This document shows positions 1-7,382 of a stretch of DNA of 39,831 nt, piece by piece (position 1 is the stretch's first letter; the number at the start of each line of letters is the position of its first letter). Source of the DNA: Bacteroidales bacterium (GTDB taxonomy: Bacteria > Bacteroidota > Bacteroidia > Bacteroidales > JAHJDW01); NCBI GenBank assembly GCA_029004185.1, contig JAQUPB010000008.1, forward strand, positions 1 through 39,831, read 5' to 3'. The translations under genes were made by a program, and so were the position numbers. A model generated the notes under the pieces. The model searched no databases, was not told the origin of the DNA, and saw nothing but the letters and a program-made list of their open reading frames with translations.

Positions 1-439
1 TTGTTTTTGAAACACTGATTTTATTGTCATTTAAAAATGCTCCACCGCCTTCAAATGCATAAAAACATTCATTCAGATTTATTTCATAAATAACTCCAAG
101 AATAGTTTTGTCGTTTTTTGTAAGTGCTATACTTATTGCAAATAAAGGAACCGAGTGAATATAATTTGTTGTTCCGTCCAAAGGGTCAATAATCCATGTG
201 TATTCTTTTCCTTTAATATCGGTTGTTTTTTCTTCAACAATAAATCCCGAATCGGGGAGGAGCTTGCCAAGTGCGTTGGTAAGAAGTTGTTCCGATGTTT
301 TATCAACATAAGTGACAAAATTATTGTACCCTTTAAGTTCAATATTTTCGGCTTTAATGTTTGAAATTTCATTTTTCAGAAATATTCCCACATCTTTTAT
401 TATTCCTCGTGCTTCAGTGCATATGCTTTCCAGGTTCAT
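1..439 (-). CDS. suhB: Inositol monophosphatase family protein (3' end missing)
   Basis: Reads from an ATG at 437-439 to the window edge, so the C-terminal part (about half of the usual 260 residues) is outside. It shows the inositol monophosphatase metal-binding signature DPLDGTTNY around residues 84-92, preceded by a VEEKT segment matching the family's first acidic motif (usually GEE). The family uses Mg2+ to hydrolyse inositol-1-phosphate and related sugar phosphates in the cytoplasm. The start overlaps the end of the upstream lipoprotein gene by 26 bp on the same strand, suggesting coupled translation. The family is clear; the exact substrate (myo-inositol phosphate, NADP or fructose-1,6-bisphosphate) is not resolvable from the fragment, and the symbol is tentative. 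Confidence 0.85.
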   Translation of the reverse strand, partial: MNLESICTEARGIIKDVGIFLKNEISNIKAENIELKGYNNFVTYVDKTSEQLLTNALGKLLPDSGFIVEEKTTDIKGKEYTWIIDPLDGTTNYIHSVPLFAISIALTKNDKTILGVIYEINLNECFYAFEGGGAFLNDNKISVSKT

Positions 440-1841
440 TTTTTACTTTTATTTTTGAGATTATTTCTGCGAATTTTTCCATGCCTCTTATCTTATGAAA
501 ATCTGTATTATTATGAATTTTCTGAATATCATTAAAGCCAAATTCAACGGCTTTTTCAAGTGACGATAGTGCTTTTTCTTTTTCATTAAGTTTGGCATAA
601 TAGCATGCGGTGAAATAATGGCAATCGGGATTCTCGGGGTCAACCATTGCATATATTTTTAAAAATTTATCTGCCTGTTCCGGTTGATTTGAATTTAATA
701 TTGCGTTTGAATTTGAATATGCCGAAATACTCAGAAAAGCAAGCAATCGCTTATTCATCAACTGCGTTTCCCTGTCGGTATTGTTTTTCGTTTTCGAGAT
801 TATCGTATTTATTTCTTTCATCCACCAGTTGATATCTTTTGAATTCAGATTGTTGCTGTACTGCTGGCATTTTGTAAATTCTTCTTTTAAAAGCATTTCA
901 TTTTTTGCAAGTATTTTTTTGAGTTCGGGAGTTGCTTCAACTTTTGCGAGTTCCGATTTGTAGTTATTTACATCGGTAAGCCCTCCGAGAAAAGAAATCA
1001 TTTTTTTGTAAGCCGTATAAATTTCATATGTTGAATTTTTACTTTTTAATTCTGCAATTTTACTTTCATTTGATTTTATGAAGTTATTAATAAGCGTATC
1101 GTTACGTGGAGTAAGATTGTTTTTCATGGAATTGAACTCAAGCCATATAAAGCCGTCTTCCATGCATTCTTTTGTCGGCCATTCGTGCTTCCCATCGAAA
1201 ACAACAAGCTGGTGTATGATGTTATTTTTTTCAAGAACTTTGTCGAATGCTACCATCTCGAGATAATTGAAATCGGTATTTCCCGCAAAACCAATAAATG
1301 AGAATTTTTTATCTGAAGGAAAATTCCCGACAGGAAATCCGGCGGAACATCCTATGACTCCGGATACATCGTTTCTGTTTATTGCAACGGAAATGGCAGA
1401 ACGGGAGCCGCCAGAAAATCCTGCGGTAAAAATTTTTTTCCTGTCAAATACCACTTTTGTAAAAACGTCTTCGAACATTTTATTTGCATCTTCATTTATT
1501 TCTTCAAAGCTCATTCCGTTTTTTGAATTATTGGAACCAACAAGAATATACCCGAATTTTACGGCTAAATCTTTGTATTTTGAAACCGGAAGATCTCCTT
1601 TGCCCTGAGGGTCGAAAAGAAATAATACGGGCGCAGGTAAAGATCTGTCAATGTTAGGAGGTACAAAAAGAGAATAAGTGATTGAATTATTTTCATAGGC
1701 AATCTGATTTGTTATTTTTCCAATACATGATTTATAATCAAATGTATTTTGTGATTTGTTTTTATCTTTTCCTGTGCTGTCATCGCATGAATAAAGAATA
1801 AAAATCAATATGAAAGTAAAAAAAGTGAAATGCTTTTTCAT
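414..1841 (-). CDS. Lipoprotein with alpha/beta-hydrolase (esterase/PHB depolymerase-like) domain and C-terminal TPR
   Basis: 475 residues. The N-terminus is a lipoprotein signal with a lipobox ending at Cys19 (LYSC) and acidic residues directly after it. Residues ~55-235 look like an esterase/polyhydroxybutyrate-depolymerase-type alpha/beta hydrolase: nucleophile elbow GFSGG with Ser143, candidate acid Asp190 and His219 in a KHEWP segment. The C-terminal ~90 residues resemble a TPR (PENPDCHYFTACYYAKL followed by an amphipathic helix). Inferred role: membrane-anchored hydrolase facing the periplasm or the surface. Substrate unknown. It lies 43 bp downstream of lgt, the enzyme that lipidates such proteins, on the same strand. 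Confidence 0.75.
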   Translation of the reverse strand: MKKHFTFFTFILIFILYSCDDSTGKDKNKSQNTFDYKSCIGKITNQIAYENNSITYSLFVPPNIDRSLPAPVLFLFDPQGKGDLPVSKYKDLAVKFGYILVGSNNSKNGMSFEEINEDANKMFEDVFTKVVFDRKKIFTAGFSGGSRSAISVAINRNDVSGVIGCSAGFPVGNFPSDKKFSFIGFAGNTDFNYLEMVAFDKVLEKNNIIHQLVVFDGKHEWPTKECMEDGFIWLEFNSMKNNLTPRNDTLINNFIKSNESKIAELKSKNSTYEIYTAYKKMISFLGGLTDVNNYKSELAKVEATPELKKILAKNEMLLKEEFTKCQQYSNNLNSKDINWWMKEINTIISKTKNNTDRETQLMNKRLLAFLSISAYSNSNAILNSNQPEQADKFLKIYAMVDPENPDCHYFTACYYAKLNEKEKALSSLEKAVEFGFNDIQKIHNNTDFHKIRGMEKFAEIISKIKVKNEPGKHMH

Positions 1842-1873
1842 GTATTTATTTTAGTTAAGTATTCTACGTTTTT

Positions 1874-1909
1874 TGCCTTATGCCTTATGCCTTATGCCTT
1901 TTGCCTTTT
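1874..1909. repeat. 7-bp tandem repeat (TGCCTTA)n overlapping the lgt 3' end
   Basis: About five units of TGCCTTA/TGCCTTT in tandem. The array runs across the lgt stop codon (1885-1887), so the last residues of Lgt are written by the repeat. Similar AAGGCATAAGG strings occur near 23690 and 34670. Confidence 0.8.
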
Positions 1910-3039
1910 CTAAAATATATAATCCCGAAAATACCAGTCAGAATTAATAAAAATGAAATTATTTCTGCCTGGGTTATTCCTTTTCCGAAAATATTATAAG
2001 GCGGATTAATTCTTATTTTTTCAATAAAGAAACGTTCCGCTCCGTTAAGAATAAGATAAACAGAAAACATTACGCCGGGAGTTAAAAACCTTTTTCGTAT
2101 TGACCAAAGTATAAAAAACATTAAAACCCCTAAAACTGCTTCATAAAATGGAGTAGGAAAAACAGGCTGGTCAAGCATATAACAATGTTTTGAAAAACAA
2201 CCGGATATTTTTATGCCTTCATCAATTACATTATGCGGATAATTGAAAGCCCACATCCAGTCGGGAAGAAAGCCCAGCCAGTGTGGTTTGGCTAGAGTGT
2301 TTACGATTCCCCAGTCACCGTCGCCGGCAAGCTGACAGCCGATTCTGCCAATGCCATAGGCGAGAATTAATCCGGGAGCAAATGAATCAATTAAATGTAA
2401 GATATCAACTTTATTTTTTCCGGCATATATAATTATTGCAATGGTGGCAAATATCAACCCGCCGTAAAAAGTTAATCCGCTGAATGAAATCAATGCATAA
2501 ACAGGGTCGTATTTGAATTCTTCGATATTTTCAAGATTATGAAAAATTTTTGCTCCGATTATTCCGAATACTGCTGCAAGAAAAATCATGTTTCCGACCA
2601 GATCGTGTGGATACACTGTTTGTTCAACTTCCACAGGTTCTTTTAGTTTTTCTTTTTGTTTCGTCCTGTATTTGCTGTACGCAAGAAAACCGCCGAAAAT
2701 CAATCCTCCTATAAAACTTCCTTCACCCGATAAAATATAATGCTGGGGATTGTTTACGAAAGTTTGATATTGCAAAATAAGACCTATTAATTTAAAACCA
2801 AGGGCAAACCCCAAAACACCGTTAAGCAGAAGTTCAGTTGAAGTTGCAGGTTTCCCTTTTATTACCTTTATGTTATGCGGAAGTAAAGCGCCTGATTTTT
2901 CTTTTCGCTTAAATTCAAGAAGTAAAGTCCATGCTCCCAATAAAAATGCAAGAGCCATGAAAAACCCGAATGTTTGTATCGGCAACGGAACATCTATTCC
3001 GAATAAATCTTTTAATAAATCAGTTAAAGTAGGATACAT
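1885..3039 (-). CDS. lgt: Prolipoprotein diacylglyceryl transferase
   Basis: 384 residues, polytopic. Transfers diacylglycerol from phosphatidylglycerol to the lipobox cysteine of prelipoproteins in the inner membrane. The signature appears as GRIGCQLAGDGDWG rather than the proteobacterial GRIGNF form; from family knowledge the GDGDWG form is normal for Bacteroidota. SGLTFYGGLIFA matches the conserved glycine-rich segment. The hydrophilic insert after the third membrane segment (a stretch rich in Lys and Glu) makes it longer than E. coli Lgt (~290). ATG start at 3037-3039 with a good -7 box upstream on the same strand. The C-terminus is basic and partly repeat-encoded. Confidence 0.93.
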   Translation of the reverse strand: MYPTLTDLLKDLFGIDVPLPIQTFGFFMALAFLLGAWTLLLEFKRKEKSGALLPHNIKVIKGKPATSTELLLNGVLGFALGFKLIGLILQYQTFVNNPQHYILSGEGSFIGGLIFGGFLAYSKYRTKQKEKLKEPVEVEQTVYPHDLVGNMIFLAAVFGIIGAKIFHNLENIEEFKYDPVYALISFSGLTFYGGLIFATIAIIIYAGKNKVDILHLIDSFAPGLILAYGIGRIGCQLAGDGDWGIVNTLAKPHWLGFLPDWMWAFNYPHNVIDEGIKISGCFSKHCYMLDQPVFPTPFYEAVLGVLMFFILWSIRKRFLTPGVMFSVYLILNGAERFFIEKIRINPPYNIFGKGITQAEIISFLLILTGIFGIIYFRKGKRHKA

Positions 3040-3070
3040 GAAATTAGTTTAAGGTTTAAAGTTTAAAGTT

Positions 3071-3078
3071 CAAAGTTA
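3071..3078 (-). promoter_or_regulatory. Bacteroidota -7 box for lgt
   Basis: The minus strand reads TAACTTTG, an exact TAnnTTTG, 32 bp upstream of the lgt ATG. It sits in a run of AAAGTT-type octamers (3050-3080), so part of the match may come from the repeat. Confidence 0.5.
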
Positions 3079-3149
3079 AAAAGATTTTCATTATTAATAA
3101 ATCAGGAAATATTATGTTCAAAAATCCGTTAATTTATTAAAACTTATTT

Positions 3150-3157
3150 TAACTTTG
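3150..3157 (+). promoter_or_regulatory. Bacteroidota -7 box for the epimerase-CBS operon
   Basis: TAACTTTG, exact TAnnTTTG, 26 bp before the ATG at 3184. No convincing TTTG -33 element lies at 19 bp. Transcription would be divergent from lgt. Confidence 0.6.
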
Positions 3158-3183
3158 CAGATAATTAGGACAATGCAAACCAG

Positions 3184-4191
3184 ATGAAGATATCGGCTTC
3201 AATATATTCAAACAAGGAAAAAGATTTCACGGAACTTATTAAAGAGCTTGATGCTCACAGGATAGATTATTTTCATATCGACTGCAACGACGAACCCGGA
3301 GTTTTTGAAGATATTGAAAATATCAGAAAAGTCAGCAGTACAAAGATTGATTTGCATCTGATAACGCCGACTCCCGAAAAATATTTAGACCTGATTTCAA
3401 AATACAAAATCGAGAATGTTACTTTTCAATATGAAAACTTAAAAAATAAAATTGACGTTTCTGCTAACGATGGTTCAAAATTCGGATTGGCAATAGTTTC
3501 GGAAACCAACATAAATGTTTTTGATGAATATAAAAATGTTTTTTCCCATATTTTATTTATGTCAACAACTCCGGGAGTTAGCGGCGGTAAGTTCAACAGG
3601 GATAATTTCAGCAAAATAAGAGTATTCAAAAATAATTATCCCGACAAGAAAATTTTTGTTGACGGCGGCGTAAATGAAGAATTGTCGTTTATTTTCAGGA
3701 ACATGGGGGTTTATGCTTCTGTTATCGGCTCGTATCTTTTTAAAAACGATTACATCGGTTCTGCTTTGCTGAACCTCAAAAGCGATAATATCGAATCGCA
3801 TTATCTTGCGGGAGATTTTATGCTCGGACTCGATGAAACTCCTGTTTTAAAAATAAATGAATTCGGTTTTTATGATGTTCTTTTGTCAATTGAAAAATAT
3901 CAGCATGGACTGACAATCGTGGAAAACGGAAAAGGTGAGCTTGAAGGACTGATTACAAATGCAGATGTGAGGAAAGGACTGATAAAAAATTTCAATGACA
4001 TGAATAACATTGATGTAAATACTATTATTAACCTTAATCCGGCGTACATTTGTGAAAACAATACTGTAACGGAAATCCTGAATTATATAAAATCGTTGAA
4101 TTTTCCGATATTATATTTGCCCGTTGTTGATGAAAAGAAGCGGGTAACAGGCATTTTGAAATTTAATAACCTTATTAAAGGCGAGCTATGA
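3184..4191 (+). CDS. Ribulose-phosphate 3-epimerase-like TIM barrel fused to a CBS domain pair
   Basis: 335 residues. Residues 1-~200 match the ribulose-phosphate 3-epimerase family: SASIYS at the N-terminus (family APSILS), metal ligands His31 and Asp33 in HID, His58 in LHLIT, Asp160 in VDGGV, the MSTTPGVSGGKF loop (family MTVNPGFGGQ) and a VIGSYLF phosphate-binding turn. All four expected metal ligands are present. Residues ~210-335 are two CBS motifs. GLITNADVRKGL and LPVVDEKKRVTGI resemble the CBS pair of arabinose-5-phosphate isomerase KdsD (SIS-CBS-CBS), so an epimerase barrel stands where the SIS domain normally is. The stop overlaps the next start (ATGA). Predicted cytosolic pentulose-phosphate epimerase or isomerase feeding the downstream PEP-condensing enzyme. 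An ordinary Rpe lacks CBS domains and is ~220 residues. Family assignment is firm, the reaction is inferred. Confidence 0.8.
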   Translation: MKISASIYSNKEKDFTELIKELDAHRIDYFHIDCNDEPGVFEDIENIRKVSSTKIDLHLITPTPEKYLDLISKYKIENVTFQYENLKNKIDVSANDGSKFGLAIVSETNINVFDEYKNVFSHILFMSTTPGVSGGKFNRDNFSKIRVFKNNYPDKKIFVDGGVNEELSFIFRNMGVYASVIGSYLFKNDYIGSALLNLKSDNIESHYLAGDFMLGLDETPVLKINEFGFYDVLLSIEKYQHGLTIVENGKGELEGLITNADVRKGLIKNFNDMNNIDVNTIINLNPAYICENNTVTEILNYIKSLNFPILYLPVVDEKKRVTGILKFNNLIKGEL

Positions 4192-5186
4192 TTTTACACT
4201 TGAATTTAAATACTGCTTCTGATGTTGTCATGGAAATGGCTTCTTTTTACGAAGCGGTTGCATTGAAAGATGAAAACAACATAATTCTGGTTACTTCGTC
4301 GGATGTTAAAAATGTTAATGAGAAACACAAAAAACTCATAAAAGAAGTTTTTGTTTTTGACAGCGACATACAGCTTGCAAGCAGGAAATACCGCAAAAAT
4401 ACATGGCAGGTAAAAATTGGAAATAAAACAATCGGCGGAAATACAAATAATACCGCAGTAATTATTGGGCCCTGCTCAATAGAATCGGAAAAACAAATTG
4501 AGAAAACCTCCGTGTTGCTGAAGAAACACAATCTTACAATGCTGAGAGCAGGATGTTTCAAACCACGCACATCACCTTATAATTTTCAGGGAATGGGAAT
4601 TGAGGGGTTGAAGATACTTGCAAAAATGAGAGAGAAATATGGTTTCAGCATTTTTAGTGAGGTAAGGGATGCAAGTCATATTGATGATGTTATTGAATAT
4701 GCAGATGTCATTCAGATTGGGGCAAAGTCAATGTACGACCACGGAATTCTGCGAAAATGCGGAAAATCGAAAAAACCGATATTGCTGAAACGTGGATTCG
4801 GCACTACATTACAAGAGTTCGTCCAGGCTTCGGAATTTATTCTTTCCGGTGGCAACAGCAATGTTATCCTTTGCGAAAGAGGAATAAGAACTTTTGAAAC
4901 CAAAACGCGATTTACTTTGGACTTGTGCGGTGTAGCTTATTTAAAGGAAAGCATAAATCTTCCCATAGTTCTCGACCCGAGTCATGCAATGGGATATTCC
5001 TATGGCGTTCCTAATCTTGCAAGAGCATGCATGGCAATGGGTGTTGACGGACTTTTAATCGAGGTTCATCCTAATCCTGCAGAAGCCAGGTCAGATGCGT
5101 CACAGCAGCTGAATAACGAGGAATTTTCGGCTTTGTTTGAAACGCTGAAACCGATTGCGAAAGCTGTAAACAGAAATATTATTTAA
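4188..5186 (+). CDS. DAHP/KDO8P synthase family enzyme (type I-beta DAHP synthase-like)
   Basis: 332 residues. Residues ~88-332 are a PEP-dependent aldolase barrel of the DAHP synthase I-beta/KDO8P synthase group. GPCSIES carries the metal Cys96; KPRTS (125-129) is the DAHP-synthase tetrose-phosphate motif rather than the KDO8P-synthase KANRSS. LLKRG and CERGIRTFE follow; His266, Glu292 and Asp303 complete the metal site. The N-terminal ~85 residues look like a divergent ferredoxin-like domain, as in the Thermotoga enzyme. After the metal His, the usual GGRRDLV loop is replaced by MGYSYGV, and GARNAQN by GAKSMYD, near the active-site face. No chorismate mutase is fused. It starts inside the upstream gene and lies 50 bp before a KdsC-like phosphatase. 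Known family reaction: PEP plus an aldose phosphate to a 3-deoxy-2-ulosonate phosphate. Whether the acceptor is erythrose-4-P (aromatic pathway) or a pentose-P is open. Confidence 0.82.
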   Translation: MILHLNLNTASDVVMEMASFYEAVALKDENNIILVTSSDVKNVNEKHKKLIKEVFVFDSDIQLASRKYRKNTWQVKIGNKTIGGNTNNTAVIIGPCSIESEKQIEKTSVLLKKHNLTMLRAGCFKPRTSPYNFQGMGIEGLKILAKMREKYGFSIFSEVRDASHIDDVIEYADVIQIGAKSMYDHGILRKCGKSKKPILLKRGFGTTLQEFVQASEFILSGGNSNVILCERGIRTFETKTRFTLDLCGVAYLKESINLPIVLDPSHAMGYSYGVPNLARACMAMGVDGLLIEVHPNPAEARSDASQQLNNEEFSALFETLKPIAKAVNRNII

Positions 5187-5236
5187 GGATAATAGTCGTA
5201 AGTCATAAGTAAAAAAATAACTTTAAAATTAAATAT

Positions 5237-5932
5237 ATGTACTTCCCACGAAACATTAAGTATCTGAGAGAAAAATTGAATATCTCTGTTGAATTGATTT
5301 CAAAAAAAATAAATATTCCTTCAGGAAAAATAATTGAATTTGAAAAAGGAGATTCGGAGCCTAAACTGGTTCAATTGCTCACTGTTTCTGAGTTTTTCAA
5401 TTATCCGATAGAAAGATTGATTAAGGAAGACTTAACGAAAACCGAAGAACTGCTTAAAAATTTCAATTTCAAAATGCTTGTTCTCGATGTTGATGGAGTA
5501 CTCACAGATGGAGGAATGTATTATACGCAAGGTTGCGATGAGTTTAAAAGGTACGATACAAAAGACGGGATGGCATTGAAAAAACTAACAAACGCAGGTT
5601 ATAAGGTGGGGTTTATAAGTTCGGGCATAAATGAAGTGATAATACGCAAAAGAGCCGAATGGCTAGGTGTGCAGATGATTTATGTGGGAACATGGGATAA
5701 ACTGGGCGTTGTTGAAAAATGGGGCAAAGAACTTGATATGGGTTTGGAAAGCATGGCATACATCGGCGATGATGTTAATGATCTGGAAATAATGCTGAAA
5801 GTGGGGTTGAGTGCCTGTCCTTCTGATGCTGTGGGAAAAATAAAAGAAATTTCAAAAGTTATCCTCTCTAAAAAAGGCGGCGAAGGCTGTGTGCGCGAGT
5901 TTGTTGATAATTATGTGATGAAGATTGAATGA
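5237..5932 (+). CDS. XRE-type HTH domain fused to KdsC-like HAD phosphatase
   Basis: 231 residues. Residues 1-~65 form an XRE/HTH_3 DNA-binding domain (IKYLREKLNISVELISKKI, then a recognition-helix-like SGKIIEFEKGDSEP). Residues ~78-231 are a HAD-IIIA phosphatase like KDO-8-phosphate phosphatase: DVDGVLTDGG with nucleophile Asp84 and acid Asp86, ISSG around 127-130, and GDDVNDLE with Asp178/Asp179. A standard KdsC is 170-190 residues with no DNA-binding domain. The gene follows the DAHP-synthase-like gene, and the pair matches synthase plus phosphatase logic for making a free ulosonic acid. The HTH may autoregulate the operon or be structural. The KdsC family call is strong; the exact substrate is inferred. 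Confidence 0.82.
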   Translation: MYFPRNIKYLREKLNISVELISKKINIPSGKIIEFEKGDSEPKLVQLLTVSEFFNYPIERLIKEDLTKTEELLKNFNFKMLVLDVDGVLTDGGMYYTQGCDEFKRYDTKDGMALKKLTNAGYKVGFISSGINEVIIRKRAEWLGVQMIYVGTWDKLGVVEKWGKELDMGLESMAYIGDDVNDLEIMLKVGLSACPSDAVGKIKEISKVILSKKGGEGCVREFVDNYVMKIE

Positions 5933-6080
5933 AGTTTAAAGGTTCAGCGAATTGTCCGAATTGCTAAACAGCAATAAGCTTGTGGTTTTTAGCAAAACAA
6001 TAAGTGCAGCATACGAGCATAATCTAATTTAAAAGCAGTTGCTAAAACTCATTCCATTTACAAACATTTTTTTAAATTAC
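5933..6080. other. Intergenic spacer with an 8-bp inverted repeat
   Basis: No gene seen. TTGCTAAA (5961-5968) and TTTAGCAA (5988-5995) form a perfect inverted repeat that could end the upstream operon, but no T-run follows, so a terminator call is weak. Confidence 0.4.
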
Positions 6081-6111
6081 TTGCTTTTCAGATAAATAGT
6101 TTATATGTTTG
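6081..6111 (+). promoter_or_regulatory. Promoter of the exported-protein cluster
   Basis: TATGTTTG (6104-6111) is an exact -7 box; CTTG ending at 6083 could serve as a weak -33 at 20 bp. The ATG follows 16 bp downstream. Confidence 0.5.
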
Positions 6112-6127
6112 TTTAAAGCATAAGTTT

Positions 6128-7375
6128 ATGCAGAAGATAATACCCTTTTTGGTTCTGTTTATTCTTCTATTTTCATTTAAGTTATATTCTCAGGACTTTT
6201 CTTATTCCAATGTAAGTATTACGAGTGTTTCATTTAGCGGAGGAAATAAAACAATCCGTAAAGACGATGGTACCGGAAGCTATACTGCCCCGCAATGGTT
6301 GTCAGGCAGTACAACAAAAAGCCCGGTTGCATATGTTAGCGGAGTTGCTCCCGTTGTGAGTGCTGTACTGACAATAACTTGCGATAGTGTTCCTGATTCC
6401 GTTCTGGTTCGCGGACAAGCGTCTGATTTAATTCAGTTTCCCTCTGTTCGTGTTGCTGTGGCAAGTTCCGCGACTACAACGCATGATATTATTTATCCTG
6501 CAACTTCAGGTTCTCATGTTTTCACTGCCGGTATTGTTAGATTTTTCAAGCCATTTAGTGTTATTTGGGAAATTAGTTTTGACAATGGAATTACATGGAG
6601 AACTGTTGGAACTACTGAGAACACCCTGTATGTTACCCGCTCTGCGCCGCAAACGGAAACAAGCGAATTCAAATGGTTTCATACTGTTTATGATTTGAGT
6701 TGCAGAAATGCCGAAAATAAAAATCTTGATGCTGATATTGTCAGCAGTGTTTGGTCTGAGTTTACCGACCATGTTGTATTGAATTATAATGGCGACAGCT
6801 TGTTTTATTATAAAATAATGAATTCTCCTAATGTTACATTGTCAACACTTTTGAAATATAAAGATGCAGAATGCTACACATTTGCTCAATTGTTTTTAGC
6901 TGCTATAAAAATTCAGGGTGTTGTTCGGACAAACAATTATGTTTACATTACACCTGTCGGAAATACCGTTTGCGGATATACAGTAAATCGTTTTCTGGTA
7001 AAAACCTGGACATTCGGTACACCTTCGGCTGCTGCAACATGTACGGATTTTCCTTATAAAAATACATACACGACTTTGTTTAATGCGCAATATAATGCCT
7101 ATAATTTTATAACGGCAGATGTTACGGATTCTGTGGGTATTCCGGGCTCATGCACAGCTAACCCTTCATCTTATTTCAATAATCATCAGATTGCAAAAAT
7201 TGACGGTGTTTATTATGATGCTTGTTACGGTGTTACTTTTCCTGCGCTGAGCGCCATTAAAGCATCGGCAATAAGCGGATGGAGTTTTAGATTTCTTAAC
7301 GGGGGCACATATTCATGTTATTTTTCACCCGATATTTCCAAGTCGGATTTTTCAGAATCGATAAGTACTTATTAA
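6128..7375 (+). CDS. Exported transglutaminase-like protein
   Basis: 415 residues. A signal peptide ends near residue 22 (LYSQ). The N-terminal ~190 residues look beta-rich. Residues ~245-370 carry a transglutaminase/cysteine-protease-like arrangement: Cys249 in AECYTFAQLFLAAIKIQGV, which fits the family's 'C..fa.l..a.lr..Gv' pattern, His353 in NNHQIAKIDGVYYDACYG, and Asp364. Putative triad Cys-His-Asp. Role inferred: extracellular amide- or peptide-bond chemistry on a surface protein. The gene opens a three-gene run of secreted proteins (8 and 4 bp gaps) ending in a type IX secretion substrate. The assignment is by motif only. Confidence 0.62.
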   Translation: MQKIIPFLVLFILLFSFKLYSQDFSYSNVSITSVSFSGGNKTIRKDDGTGSYTAPQWLSGSTTKSPVAYVSGVAPVVSAVLTITCDSVPDSVLVRGQASDLIQFPSVRVAVASSATTTHDIIYPATSGSHVFTAGIVRFFKPFSVIWEISFDNGITWRTVGTTENTLYVTRSAPQTETSEFKWFHTVYDLSCRNAENKNLDADIVSSVWSEFTDHVVLNYNGDSLFYYKIMNSPNVTLSTLLKYKDAECYTFAQLFLAAIKIQGVVRTNNYVYITPVGNTVCGYTVNRFLVKTWTFGTPSAAATCTDFPYKNTYTTLFNAQYNAYNFITADVTDSVGIPGSCTANPSSYFNNHQIAKIDGVYYDACYGVTFPALSAIKASAISGWSFRFLNGGTYSCYFSPDISKSDFSESISTY

Positions 7376-7382
7376 TTTTATT

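Noticed and set aside
155-364. Plus-strand frame opposite the inositol monophosphatase gene
   Set aside because: Shadow of the minus-strand gene, which carries the DPLDGTTNY signature.
4188-5186. Direct naming as KdsA (KDO-8-phosphate synthase)
   Set aside because: The motif is KPRTS, not the KANRSS of KdsA, so I kept the DAHP-synthase-type call and left the substrate open.
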